Shown: positions 8,601-17,801 of the stretch, piece after piece
Position numbering within the stretch: position 1 is the first letter of the stretch
How the letters are laid out: every line of letters starts with the position of its first letter
Source of the DNA: Mastigocoleus sp. MO_188.B34
GTDB taxonomy: Bacteria > Cyanobacteriota > Cyanobacteriia > Cyanobacteriales > Nostocaceae
Length of the DNA: 49,759 nucleotides
Direction of reading: 5' to 3'
Assembly: GCF_030065675.1 (NCBI RefSeq)
Contig: NZ_JASJDK010000031.1
Coordinates: 1-49,759, forward strand
Translations under genes and position numbers: made by a program
The notes under the pieces: generated by a model
What the model was told of the DNA's origin: nothing
Seen by the model: the letters and a program-made list of their open reading frames with translations, nothing else
The model's database searches: none

Positions 8601-10580
8601 TTGTTACAGTTGCGCTTACCGCTAAAATGGACGCAAGGCGCAAAAGTAAAGTCATTATTACAACAACACGAACAAAAAACCCAGTATTTAGATTTAGTAG
8701 CAAAATTTTTAGAACAGGTCGATGCGACGGTCAAACGGGAGCAAAAACTATACCTGACCATTGAAAATATTGAAAGCAGTTTGAGTAATTATGCGCCGTT
8801 TCCTGTTGTGATCGCGATCGATACCCCGACAGATGAAGATATCAGTCATTTGGTAAAACTTTCCCAACAATTGAAAGCAGAATCGACAACAGAAACAGAA
8901 ATAACAATAGAGCGATCGCCCAAAGCTGGCTTATTAATCTACAAAATTCCTCCAGATCCTGCAGCCAGAATGGAAATTGCTAAGGTGCGGTTACGGGATA
9001 ATTTTCTCTTAATTCCCATTCCCATCACATCCGTGGAAAAAGCCTTAAGCGATAAAGAAAATTGTATTGGCTTGCTGGATGAGTATATTGATCGATATTT
9101 CCAACATGCTGACTTCTTTGACGATCGCAATGCCATTACCGACACATTATCATTTTTCGGTCGTACAGAAATCTTACAACGCTTGGGAGAAGAACTACTA
9201 AGACATCAAGCATTAGGGCTTTTTGGACTGCGTAAATCAGGTAAAACCTCAGTTTTGATCCAATTGGGTTTTATGCTGCGGGAATATCCCATTATCCATA
9301 TTGATTTGCAAAGCTACGGCGGTTCTCGTTACGCTGTGGATTTATTTAACAAGATTATTGATGGTTTATCTAGCTTAGAAAGTGAAACTCCCTTTCCCCA
9401 ATTTGCACCATTTCCTCGAGAACAACCTGCTGCTGAGTTAACAGCTGAATTTATTCAACGGGTGAATGAATATGTCAGTGTTATCCAGAACCAAACAAAA
9501 TATCACAACCAAAAGAAATATAAACTACCCATCCTGTGCTTCTTAGATGAAGTAGAAAGAATTATTCCCACACCAGAAGACGATCGCGAAAAAGCTGAAG
9601 AATTCAATGCTTTTTTTGGAGCGCTGCGGGTATTATGTCAAGAAAAGAAAATGTCATTACTGGTTGCTGACGTACATCCCGATTGCAATCGGATTAATTC
9701 CTGGACACAAGCAGGAGTTGCAACAAATCCAGTTTTTAGCTTCTTCAAAGAAATCTTTTTACCACCTTTCTCAGAAGAAGAAACCCAAGACATGCTGGTA
9801 AACCTTGGTAAACTAATGGGTTTAGAGTTTGACACCGCAACACCCCAACAAATCCATTATCAAAGTGGTGGACATCCCTTCGTTTCTCGTCAAATCGCCC
9901 GTTTTCTCACACAAAAAATAAAAGATCAATATAGTTCAGTTAAGAATTCTTTTGAAACAAATAACACTGTAGAGACGCGACATGTTTCCCTACGGGAACG
10001 CTTTGCTAACGCGTCTCCACCAAAAAATTCAGGTTTATCTGAACCGTATTTGATTAAAAATAAGCAGGACTTACCTCATCAAAACAGTAATACGCTCATT
10101 GAATGGGGAATGGTAGAAAAATATTTAAAGAAAACCTTAACCCAAAGAGGTCAGTTAAAAAATTATCTAGAAAAAAGTATTTGGGAAGACTTAGAGAAAC
10201 GCAACTTCCAAGTTGCTATTGCTGTGCTGCAATGTATCGCCTGTAACGAAGATTCACAGCGAAAAATAACACAAACAGCCTTATTTAACCAACTAAAAAG
10301 CAAATTTAAAACCAACCAGTTATTAAATGCTTGTAATTGGCTGATAAATGTTGGATTGTTATATGAGGAGGAAGTTGAAGAGCAAAAAGTTGAAGATTCA
10401 GAAGTTCAAAATCAAGAAGTTCAAACCCAAGAAGATAGAACCCAAGAAGTTCACATTCAAGAAATTCAAACCCAAGAAATTCAAAGTAACGAACTTTACC
10501 ATATCCGAATTCGTCTCTTATCAAGGTGGATCTACATGCAGATGACAGAAGAGGAAATTGAGCAATGTACGATTCTGTAG
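5679..10580 (+). CDS. HEAT-repeat / NACHT NTPase / STAND ATPase membrane protein
   Basis: A 1633-aa fusion. Residues about 12-35 look like a signal peptide or membrane anchor ending at WVSAQE. Residues about 98-291 are six HEAT-type repeats of roughly 35 aa (VRSGAAEALAKFGEP...). Two membrane segments follow (about 425-480). The NACHT-like NTPase has Walker A GESGLGKS at 620-627 and Walker B LDICIDGLNE near 680-689. A helical region and an alpha/beta module I do not recognise (about 1026-1160) come next. A second ATPase has Walker A GLRKSGKT at 1183-1190, Walker B ILCFLDE at 1285-1291 and a GGHPF motif, then a winged-helix-like segment. The tail holds six QEVQT-like pentapeptide copies. Its stop overlaps the start of the CHAT protease gene. 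By analogy with NLR/STAND proteins I infer a sensor; the ligand is unknown. Confidence 0.9.
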   Translation: MTAFSCHRPKFAPVWVFLVTFLLIISLSIPWVSAQEENKPKPKEWQINGIVAALDDGYDQVKEYALSELNKYYIKKINKPEKIIKKIANILKDENVKGYVRSGAAEALAKFGEPAAKYIPNILNLLKDEKVDSSVRSGAAQALGKFGESTAKYIPDIVNILKDEKVSSSVRSGAAEALAKFGEPAAKYIPDILNLLKDEKVDSSVRSGAAQALGKFGESAAKYIPDILNLLKDENVDLHFVRNSAARALSTFGEPEAKYIPDILNLLKDEKVDSYVRSLAAQALGKFGELELKQAVVILNNLYDPSHSEYKQWRFLTYFTGGGTKEVKTLLTWLGYSQTVPQQIKYDEAKETLEIFLEVWKPTKDLRRLRNDLADKIGRIAKDKSVTWKALDISLLQKHHDNLKTAGYNEADTIQRIINNLQFWKWFFIAKDIILIHLAIWLILTLIYPTFTPVLAPLFWNPWLRRILGFGYIGLLLTLVPWSRERLLQPFKPLLLGDAGLDNFVEQGYFGESYVKVPPGSIPVLDQNQNLLDNTITVVATTESNPEIFRPLSLINAFSKRNTFAFVTIINIFLRNRLWRKRSPQKTNSLNKYSPKYITSQVQPITQAIPSLQGQIVLEGESGLGKSMFLRHLANNSRRILVYLPAQKCDKGVIKAIYAKLKEQVNDFKFLKNLIYNGALDICIDGLNEVTADTRAKISQFAESYFRGNIIMTTQPLDWIPPSTAKKYELQPLEREQIEQFLLLRGETIGEWRLGTGEDKGINASFTQYDQACSNYLAEAFNEQQSPEDLAVTKRILSNPMDLTLVALMLSQGQQPNLFRLQEQQYQLMAAEYQREYQREFPLKKFSEAVYQMRLYDETIIPSEEFGSELVCLGNEKYKMVISRLWENDKGEPETTWYFRHDKIMEFFLVQNFRGAGEAIQERIQKHINDPRFRGVYLLLANLLPLDDAVELRERIIDYAANSKDHTLSDKFVQLLQLRLPLKWTQGAKVKSLLQQHEQKTQYLDLVAKFLEQVDATVKREQKLYLTIENIESSLSNYAPFPVVIAIDTPTDEDISHLVKLSQQLKAESTTETEITIERSPKAGLLIYKIPPDPAARMEIAKVRLRDNFLLIPIPITSVEKALSDKENCIGLLDEYIDRYFQHADFFDDRNAITDTLSFFGRTEILQRLGEELLRHQALGLFGLRKSGKTSVLIQLGFMLREYPIIHIDLQSYGGSRYAVDLFNKIIDGLSSLESETPFPQFAPFPREQPAAELTAEFIQRVNEYVSVIQNQTKYHNQKKYKLPILCFLDEVERIIPTPEDDREKAEEFNAFFGALRVLCQEKKMSLLVADVHPDCNRINSWTQAGVATNPVFSFFKEIFLPPFSEEETQDMLVNLGKLMGLEFDTATPQQIHYQSGGHPFVSRQIARFLTQKIKDQYSSVKNSFETNNTVETRHVSLRERFANASPPKNSGLSEPYLIKNKQDLPHQNSNTLIEWGMVEKYLKKTLTQRGQLKNYLEKSIWEDLEKRNFQVAIAVLQCIACNEDSQRKITQTALFNQLKSKFKTNQLLNACNWLINVGLLYEEEVEEQKVEDSEVQNQEVQTQEDRTQEVHIQEIQTQEIQSNELYHIRIRLLSRWIYMQMTEEEIEQCTIL
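5970..6549 (+). repeat. In-gene HEAT repeat array with a 210-bp higher-order duplication
   Basis: Units of about 105 bp encode VRSGAA(E/Q)AL(A/G)KFGE...IPDILNLLKDEKV. They alternate between an AEALAKFGEP and an AQALGKFGES form. The 210-bp pair at about 5970-6179 is nearly identical in DNA to the pair at about 6180-6389, including silent positions. The last two units have diverged. This points to a recent duplication within the sensor-like region. Confidence 0.85.
9967..10023. repeat. Intergenic-type repeat inserted in frame in the NACHT gene
   Basis: The DNA reads TGTAGAGACGCG...CTACGGGAACGC...AACGCGTCTCCAC, with GAGACGCG and CGCGTCTC as inverted arms. The same TGTAGAGACG core appears in the intergenic elements at 5485-5573 and 49653-49759. 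Here it is translated as a short basic insert (about residues 1430-1448, ETRHVSLRERFANAS) without breaking the frame. It falls in a linker between the second ATPase and the winged-helix-like part. Confidence 0.7.
10401..10490 (+). repeat. 15-bp in-frame tandem repeat in the NACHT gene
   Basis: Six 15-bp units (consensus GAAGTTCAAACCCAA) encode EVQNQ-EVQTQ-EDRTQ-EVHIQ-EIQTQ-EIQSN. The array lies in the acidic/Gln-rich tail just before the C-terminal LYHIRIRLLSRW segment. Changes in copy number would keep the frame. Confidence 0.8.
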
Positions 10581-13018
10581 GAGAACGTCCCTTTGATAAT
10601 TACCGCACCCCCATAACAGAACCCTCCTACTTCTTTGGACGTAGTGAATTAATTCATACCATGCTCAAATTCCCCTTTCAGGTGCGGATACTCTTAGGTG
10701 GAAGACGTTTGGGTAAAACCAGCGCTTTACGTGCTATCGAATGGAACTTGCTCGATCCTAATAATAATCCCGATCGCAATCCCAATTCTAAATATTTTCG
10801 TCGTGCTTTCCCGGTATTAATCGATCTCAAGTTAGAACAACCCAAAGACTTAGATAATCTACGTTATATCCTGATCGCCAGACTCCGAGAAGCAATGGAA
10901 CGCTGGCGAGAAATTCCTGTAACAAACATTAACCAAATGTACCCCGAGTTTCTCAATCAAGTTAAGGGTGCTGAAGTTACTTTGAATTTCCTCTCAAGTT
11001 TAAATATTAATTGTAATATTAATAATCCCGACACCGAAAAGCGGTTAAATAATGATAACTTTCGACTCGCTTTCTTAAAAACAAAAGAAGAACTACGAAA
11101 ACAAAAAGAATTAAACTTTCAAGGCGTCTGCTTCCTGATTGATGGTGCTGAATTCATTGTCCGTCAAACTTGGGCTACTGATGCTTGGTCTTATCTACGG
11201 GGTTTAAAAGATACCGACATCGCCATCAAATCAGCTTTAGGTTTGTTGCTTTCCGGTTACCGAGACTTAAAAGAATATCAGCAGCGCGTCGGTTCGCCAT
11301 TATTGAACATAGCAGAAATTGAATGGTTAACTACCTTAAGCGAAGAAGATACCAGAAAACTGATATGCGATCGCGTTTCGCACATGTCGCAGACTTATGA
11401 AGCCGAAAAAGAAAATATTTTTTTGAGTGAAGATGCGATCGCGCAAATTATTGAATGGTCTGGATGTCATCCCTACCTGATCCAACAATCGCTCAACATG
11501 ATTTTTGACTCCAACCAGCAATGTGAACTTGAGCAGCAATGCTTAGACACTCATCTCATCAACAAATTATTACAGCATCACGATAAAGATTTCTCTTCCT
11601 GGTGGAACGCCGAACACCTCTCTGGTTGCTTTAGTGAAGACGAACGCAAAATTTACTGTACCTTAATCAAACAATGCCAAGCGACCCCCAAAGATTTAGC
11701 AAAAAATACAAGTTTCAGCCGATTCAAAGTGTCAGAAGCATTAGAAGTAATGGCTGGTACCGGTGTAATTCACCTACTAGATGATGAATCTTACATATTA
11801 GGTTCTCGTCTATTTCAGGAATGGGTGAAAGATTTAACTTCTAATACTTTAAGTCCTACTACATCTGAGTCAGACCCTGAAAAGCAAGCACAACAAGTTT
11901 TATTAGATAAACAATTATGTAAACAAAATCAAACTCAAATTAATTACCAGGATTTTCAAATCATAGTTGATAAAAATTATTATATTCGTGCTTCCTCAGA
12001 ACAAGGGGAAGTTAAAAACCAATTATTATTAGATATCAATAAAATCAAACTGACATTAAAACTGATCGAACTCAATCAGACAGATACAGAACTGCTCAAA
12101 GCACTAGGTCACGAGCTTTACCAAGCACTGTTTCCCGATAAAATTAATGCTCGATTCCACGCTACATTAGCAAGCGCACAAACAAACCAAGAAAGCGTCC
12201 GCTTACGTCTAATATTTGAATCACCCGAATTAGCTTCCCTACCTTGGGAATTCCTCTACGACGAAGATACCAACACCTTTTTAGGAAACAACACCGAAAC
12301 CGTTCTTTCTCGTTATATTGATATTCCCTTAAAAAAAAGCGATCTAAAAGCTGTTAGTTTACCTCTGAAAGTCCTATTAGTCATTTCCACTCCCACTGAC
12401 TTAGCCACATTAGACATTGTTGGAGAAGAAAAACTAATTCAAGAAGCCTTAAAAACACACATAGAAACAAAAAACATTGAGTTAGATATTTTACAAACAG
12501 CAACGAGACGAGAAATCCAACAAAAGCTGAACGAGAAGCATTACGAGGTGTTTCACTTCATCGGTCATGGTGAATTTGAGAATAACAAAGGCTACATCGC
12601 CTTGATAGATGAAGCAGGAAAAGCGAAATATATGGACGATGAAAACTTCGCTAACTTCTTCTTAGGTAGTCATAATGTAGGATTAGTTATCCTAAATTCC
12701 TGTCAAGGGGCAAAAGTAGCTTCAAACCAAGCAATGAGAGGTACAGCACCAAACCTAGTGCGTCGGGGAATACCCGCAGTAATAGCAATGCAGTATTCTA
12801 TTTTTGACAACACTGCCAAACTTTTCACAGACGAATTTTATCGTACTTTAGCACTGGGTTATCCCATAGATGCAGCAATCCAGAAAACTCGGAATGCAAT
12901 TTCTATGGAATGTGGACTCGACAGACGGGACTTTGCAACACCAGTGCTTTACATGCGAGCCAAAGACGGAATTATTTTAAGTGGGTTTACAAGTCCCGAA
13001 AAACTTGATATTTCGTAG
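10565..13018 (+). CDS. STAND ATPase-CHAT (caspase-like) protease
   Basis: An 817-aa protein. The N-terminal ATPase has Walker A GGRRLGKT at residues 45-52, Walker B VCFLIDGAE with the aspartate at 193, and an SGCHPYLIQ motif near residue 300. The last matches GGHPF in the neighbouring protein. A winged-helix-like region follows. Residues about 480-810 form a CHAT protease: HFIGHGE gives the predicted catalytic His668 and LNSCQGA the predicted Cys713, followed by APNLVRRGIPAVIAMQ. The ATG at 10565 lies 16 bp inside the upstream gene, implying translational coupling and joint function. CHAT proteases are known effectors in bacterial conflict systems. The target is not evident. Confidence 0.92.
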   Translation: MYDSVGERPFDNYRTPITEPSYFFGRSELIHTMLKFPFQVRILLGGRRLGKTSALRAIEWNLLDPNNNPDRNPNSKYFRRAFPVLIDLKLEQPKDLDNLRYILIARLREAMERWREIPVTNINQMYPEFLNQVKGAEVTLNFLSSLNINCNINNPDTEKRLNNDNFRLAFLKTKEELRKQKELNFQGVCFLIDGAEFIVRQTWATDAWSYLRGLKDTDIAIKSALGLLLSGYRDLKEYQQRVGSPLLNIAEIEWLTTLSEEDTRKLICDRVSHMSQTYEAEKENIFLSEDAIAQIIEWSGCHPYLIQQSLNMIFDSNQQCELEQQCLDTHLINKLLQHHDKDFSSWWNAEHLSGCFSEDERKIYCTLIKQCQATPKDLAKNTSFSRFKVSEALEVMAGTGVIHLLDDESYILGSRLFQEWVKDLTSNTLSPTTSESDPEKQAQQVLLDKQLCKQNQTQINYQDFQIIVDKNYYIRASSEQGEVKNQLLLDINKIKLTLKLIELNQTDTELLKALGHELYQALFPDKINARFHATLASAQTNQESVRLRLIFESPELASLPWEFLYDEDTNTFLGNNTETVLSRYIDIPLKKSDLKAVSLPLKVLLVISTPTDLATLDIVGEEKLIQEALKTHIETKNIELDILQTATRREIQQKLNEKHYEVFHFIGHGEFENNKGYIALIDEAGKAKYMDDENFANFFLGSHNVGLVILNSCQGAKVASNQAMRGTAPNLVRRGIPAVIAMQYSIFDNTAKLFTDEFYRTLALGYPIDAAIQKTRNAISMECGLDRRDFATPVLYMRAKDGIILSGFTSPEKLDIS

Positions 13019-13067
13019 TCAAAAGTAATGCGATCGATTTGGTAGTGCTATGGGCTAGTATTTTGAC

Positions 13068-13802
13068 CTAAACAATTTTTCCTAGATGTTTATCGAAAAA
13101 CTCAGTCAGTTCCCGCCAAGAGTCTTCTGCTGCAGAGGAATTATAGGAAGAACGCTCTTCGCAGAAAAATCCATGGTCGGCATCAGAATAAACCTTCAAT
13201 ATATAATCTTTACCAGCTTCCTTACCAACTTCTTGGAAGCGGGACTCGATTTGTTTAACTCGTTCTAGGGGAATATATGGATCGACACCACCAAAAAACA
13301 AGTATGTGGGCACAGTGATATTCTTTACAGCCTCGATCCACTCATCAAGAACTACACCATAGAAAGGTGCAGCAGCAGCTATTTCAGATGATAACTTGCA
13401 AGCGGTAAGAAAAGTTAATCCACCACCCAAACAAAATCCAGTCACTCCAACCTTGTCGGGATAAACATCTGGTAGTGATTTGACATAAGCCAAAGCCGCT
13501 CCGATATCTTCCTCTACAGACTTATCAAAATCAAGACGCCACATCATCGCCTTAGCTGGTTCAAGTTCGTCGTAACCAAACTTATTATTTGGTAGTTCGC
13601 GATAGTACAGATCTGGAGCCAGCACTACATAACCTTCCTGAGCAATTCGGGCTGCTACATTTTGGATATGGGATGTTAAACCAAATGCTTCCATAAGGAG
13701 AATGATTGCTGGTTTGCGATCGCCTTCTGTAGGTGTACACAAAAATGCAGGCATTTTTCCGTCAGGAGTGGAAATCATTACTTCTGTTTGTTTGATTTGC
13801 AT
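13068..13802 (-). CDS. Dienelactone hydrolase family protein
   Basis: A 244-aa alpha/beta hydrolase. The nucleophile motif GFCLGG has cysteine at residue 124, as in carboxymethylenebutenolidase. The acid and histidine are likely in VDPYIP and DADHGFF. The family hydrolyses dienelactones in chloroaromatic breakdown, but many cyanobacterial members have unknown substrates. AGGAG (minus strand, complement of about 13810-13814) precedes the ATG at 13802, which supports the start. The gene converges on the CHAT protease gene, with 49 bp between stops. Confidence 0.9.
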   Translation of the reverse strand: MQIKQTEVMISTPDGKMPAFLCTPTEGDRKPAIILLMEAFGLTSHIQNVAARIAQEGYVVLAPDLYYRELPNNKFGYDELEPAKAMMWRLDFDKSVEEDIGAALAYVKSLPDVYPDKVGVTGFCLGGGLTFLTACKLSSEIAAAAPFYGVVLDEWIEAVKNITVPTYLFFGGVDPYIPLERVKQIESRFQEVGKEAGKDYILKVYSDADHGFFCEERSSYNSSAAEDSWRELTEFFDKHLGKIV

Positions 13803-14139
13803 ATTATCACTCCTATGAAAGCTTTTTAGCTGACGGACTTTCAGATTTTAGATTTTATCATGCTGTTTGCAGGCTGAGAAAAGAACTACTTTTAATTTTT
13901 CAATCTTTTTATTTTTCTGAATGTAGAAGAGCCGATGGGGGTCATGCAACCCCAGACAATGCACAATTAATCCACCCATACTGCAACACGAAATAAACAT
14001 TAACTCACCATCGGCTAGAAAATTTCGCCTGTTGCTGCTAAGGAATGAGAATTTAATAAACTGCAACTCTGAAATTTGGAATGGTGCGTTACGCGATGCT
14101 AACAGCACACTACTTTTGTACTTTATTTAATCTACATTT
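13803..14139. other. Intergenic region between uvrA and the dienelactone hydrolase gene
   Basis: No supported gene. A GGTGCGTTACGCGATGCTAACAGC stretch near 14081-14106 resembles the palindromic repeat at 125-203. A short open frame on the minus strand (13848-14108) lacks coding character. Confidence 0.4.
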
Positions 14140-17052
14140 CTAACCAACCTTACTTGCTGCTTTATTCGCTGGATATTGCGCCAAAACCTGTTTTACATAC
14201 TTTCCTGTATATGACCTCTGATTTTTTGCAACATCTTCAGGTGTACCTGCAGCAATCACTTCACCACCTCGATCACCACCTTCTGGTCCAAGATCTATTA
14301 ACCAGTCAGCACAACGAATGACATCCAAGTTGTGTTCGATGACCAAAACTGAGTTACCTTTATCTACTAGTCTTTGCAAAACGTCTAGTAATTTGTGTAC
14401 GTCATAAAAAGATAGACCTGTGGTTGGTTCGTCAATCAGATAAAGTGTTTTACCTGTCGCGCGACGTGATAATTCGGTTGCAAGTTTCACCCGTTGTGCT
14501 TCACCACCCGATAAAGTTGTCGCAGGTTGTCCCAATCTCATGTATCCCAAACCAACATCAAGTAATGTTTGTAGTTTATTAACTGCTTTGGGAATATTTT
14601 GGAAGAATTCCAATGCTTCCTCAATTGTCATGTTGAGGACATCGGAAATAGATTTATCTTTATATTTAACTTGTAAGGTTTCGCGATTATATCTAGCACC
14701 TTTGCATACTTCACACTGCACGTAAACATCGGGTAAAAAGTTCATCTCAATTACGTTTACACCCTGTCCAGCGCAAGCTTCACAACGTCCACCTTTGACA
14801 TTAAAAGAAAATTGTCCCGGCTTGTAACCCCTAGTTTTAGCTTCAATTGTTTCAGAAAAAACTTGGCGAATTGCATCAAAAACACCCGTGTAGGTTGCGG
14901 GGTTGGAACGGGGAGTTCTACCGATGGGGGATTGGTCAATTACAATGGCTTTATCAACAGCTTTAAGTCCTTGAACACTTTCTATATCTTTAGGAAATGG
15001 AACTCTTTTGGTGAGATGATGTTGCAGTGCGGGATAAAGTAACTCATTTACTAAGGTAGACTTCCCAGAACCAGAAACACCAGTGACAGCAACGAGTTTA
15101 CCCAAGGGAATTCCCACTTCAATATTTTTCAAATTGTTGCGACTGGCATTTTTGAGAATTAAACTAATTCCATTTCCTTCCCGACGTCGAACTGGAGTTT
15201 CAATTACTGTTCGTCCCGATAAGTATGCCCCAGTTAGGGATTCTTCCGCATCTAATAATGATTGTAAATCGCCTTCGGCGGTAATTTTTCCACCATGAAC
15301 CCCTGCACCCGGACCAATATCAACAATGTAATCTGCTGTACGGATAGTTTCTTCATCATGCTCGACTACGATTAAGGTATTACCTAAATCTTTCAATCTT
15401 TTCAGGGTTTGTAATAAGCGACCATTATCCCTTTGATGTAAACCAATACTTGGTTCGTCTAATACGTAGAGTACTCCAGTTAAACCAGAACCAATTTGTG
15501 TTGCTAACCTAATTCGCTGAGCTTCACCACCAGACAAGGTCATTGCTGGGCGATCCAGTGTCAGATAATCTAACCCAACATCGAGGAGAAACTTTAAGCG
15601 AGCGCGAACTTCACGTAACACCAGATCGGCGATTTGCATTTGACGCGGACTCAGTTTTAGATCGTCTACCCTTTGTTGACATTCTCGGATGGAAACACTA
15701 GTTAAATCTAGTATCCCGTATTGTCCCAACTGAACGGCCAACGCTTCTGGTTTTAAACGCTTCCCATGACAAACCGGACAGGGTTGATCAACTAAATACT
15801 GCTCTAATTTCTGCTTAACTATCTCCGTACCGCCCTCATACTGGCGCTGCAATATGGGAAGTACCCCTTTGAATATTCTTTGTGCTTTTTGTTCTTCTGT
15901 AGTTTTTTTCTCCTTTTCCCCGTGGAGAATTACACTTTGTTGTTCTTCATTTAACTTGTTCCACTGTGTTTGTAATTCAAACCCATATTCTTGTCCCAAA
16001 CTGTAAAGCAATTCTAAATAATAAGAATTATCTTTTTCTGACCATGGAGCGATCGCAGCATAAACAGGTGCGTCTGGATCTGGGACTACCAATTCTCGGG
16101 AAAACCTCTTGAGAGTACCCAAACCATGACAGTTAGAACAAGCACCATAAGGTGAATTAAACGAGAATAAGCGCGGTGATAGTTCCTCCATCACTGCACC
16201 ATGCTCGGGACAAGCAAAATTTTCTGAGAATACTAATTCTTGTTTTTCCTTATTTTTCTCTTCTGGCTTTGATGAGGGGTTGATATCAATGACTGCAATT
16301 CCATGAGATTGCTTCAAGCAAGTAGAAAGGGAATCAAACAAACGCTCATTAATACCATCTTTTTTCACCAAGCGATCGATAACTACTTCAATGGTATGGG
16401 TGTATTTTTTATCTAGCTCAATGGAATCAGACAATTCTCTGATTTCACCATCAACCCGAACTCGGACAAAACCTTGAGAAGCAAGACTTGAGAGTAATTT
16501 GCGGTGAGTACCTTTCTTACCCCGGACTACAGGTGACAAAATTTGGAAACGGGTGCGATCAGGTAAAGCCATTACTCGATCTACCATTTGATCTATGGTT
16601 TGTGGAGCAATAGAGCGACCGCAAATTGGACAATGGGGTTCCCCTGCTCTCCCGAATAACAATCGTAGATAGTCATAAATCTCTGTTACTGTTCCCACCG
16701 TTGAACGGGGGTTATGGGAAGTAGATTTTTGGTCGATAGAAATTGCCGGACTTAAACCCTCAATGGCTTCCACATCCGGTTTATCCATTTGTCCTAAAAA
16801 CTGCCGTGCGTAAGCACTCAGGGATTCTACATAGCGACGCTGTCCTTCTGCAAAAATCGTATCAAATGCTAAAGAAGATTTACCAGAACCCGATACGCCT
16901 GTAAAAACAATCAGACTATCTCTTGGCAATTCTAGATCGATATCTTTGAGATTGTGTTGTCTCGCACCACGAATGCGGATAGTATTTTGACCGTTATGAT
17001 GCAGATGGGGAAGATGTCCGTTCAAGGAAACAATAGGCTTAGTTTCTGACAT
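14140..17052 (-). CDS. uvrA: Excinuclease ABC subunit A
   Basis: A 970-aa DNA damage recognition subunit of nucleotide excision repair; it loads UvrB at lesions. Two ABC modules are visible: Walker [13 protein letters not shown] in the first and [11 protein letters not shown] in the second. The signatures [12 protein letters not shown] and [12 protein letters not shown], and Walker [13 protein letters not shown], are intact. Zinc-binding cysteine motifs are [12 protein letters not shown] and CEACAGQG...CEVC. The ATG at 17052 (MSETKPIVS) is preferred over an upstream TTG at 17106 because it gives the usual length. It is not linked to other uvr genes, which is usual in cyanobacteria. Confidence 0.98.
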   Translation of the reverse strand: MSETKPIVSLNGHLPHLHHNGQNTIRIRGARQHNLKDIDLELPRDSLIVFTGVSGSGKSSLAFDTIFAEGQRRYVESLSAYARQFLGQMDKPDVEAIEGLSPAISIDQKSTSHNPRSTVGTVTEIYDYLRLLFGRAGEPHCPICGRSIAPQTIDQMVDRVMALPDRTRFQILSPVVRGKKGTHRKLLSSLASQGFVRVRVDGEIRELSDSIELDKKYTHTIEVVIDRLVKKDGINERLFDSLSTCLKQSHGIAVIDINPSSKPEEKNKEKQELVFSENFACPEHGAVMEELSPRLFSFNSPYGACSNCHGLGTLKRFSRELVVPDPDAPVYAAIAPWSEKDNSYYLELLYSLGQEYGFELQTQWNKLNEEQQSVILHGEKEKKTTEEQKAQRIFKGVLPILQRQYEGGTEIVKQKLEQYLVDQPCPVCHGKRLKPEALAVQLGQYGILDLTSVSIRECQQRVDDLKLSPRQMQIADLVLREVRARLKFLLDVGLDYLTLDRPAMTLSGGEAQRIRLATQIGSGLTGVLYVLDEPSIGLHQRDNGRLLQTLKRLKDLGNTLIVVEHDEETIRTADYIVDIGPGAGVHGGKITAEGDLQSLLDAEESLTGAYLSGRTVIETPVRRREGNGISLILKNASRNNLKNIEVGIPLGKLVAVTGVSGSGKSTLVNELLYPALQHHLTKRVPFPKDIESVQGLKAVDKAIVIDQSPIGRTPRSNPATYTGVFDAIRQVFSETIEAKTRGYKPGQFSFNVKGGRCEACAGQGVNVIEMNFLPDVYVQCEVCKGARYNRETLQVKYKDKSISDVLNMTIEEALEFFQNIPKAVNKLQTLLDVGLGYMRLGQPATTLSGGEAQRVKLATELSRRATGKTLYLIDEPTTGLSFYDVHKLLDVLQRLVDKGNSVLVIEHNLDVIRCADWLIDLGPEGGDRGGEVIAAGTPEDVAKNQRSYTGKYVKQVLAQYPANKAASKVG

Positions 17053-17801
17053 ATCAACAGAGTGAAGGAGCAGCGGAAAATAATCCTTAATAATACTACT
17101 GTTCAACCTTTAAATCCAGAACAATAGTACTACTAATTATATATATATTTATATCGTCATTGATATAGAACAATAAGTCCTGAAAAATCTTTGGGTTTTA
17201 TATAATACTTTAAAAGACAAATAATATTAATCTACTCAAATAGAAACAATATCTAATAAGTTCGCATAAACTACTCTTAAACAGCAAAATTCAATAAAAA
17301 TTCATATCATCAAAAATTTTAACAATGGGGTTAATCACGATAAATTCCTAGTTCTAAGATTTATTGCTTGATATATGACTAAGAAATAAATGTGATGATT
17401 TTGTAAATGAACTAAATTACCTTTACATTTTAGGATTTATATTGCCATCCTGGAATAGAGGTAGTCTAAAGCACATTAGTTATTTATCTGTTCAGAGTTT
17501 TTATTGATATTTTATCCGAGTCAAGGGTGTACTTACTGTAGTTTTCGTTTGCTTAGAAGTAACCTATCTCACAATATATTTATTATAACTAGGCTTGTTA
17601 TTGCTTACTAATTGTGTGGGATTTTCTTTTCTCCCTGTGATCCATCATATGGAAGTCTTTAGTGAAGCATATTGCAAGACATAATAACTTCTCTACAAGG
17701 ATTTTTCAGGCATATTTTCATGCATATCTATCAGTCTTAGCTGCTCAAGCTAGCAGAATACTTTGCTATATCTGCATACTTATCTTTCAAATTTGAATCA
17801 A
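17053..17801. other. Long AT-rich divergent intergenic region
   Basis: About 750 bp between uvrA (minus) and the PEP-CTERM gene (plus). It must contain both promoters and probably a long leader for the PEP-CTERM gene. I see no further gene, RNA or clear repeat. Confidence 0.4.

Noticed and set aside
13848-14108. Minus-strand 86-codon frame
   Set aside because: No family, poor composition and overlap with a palindromic repeat.
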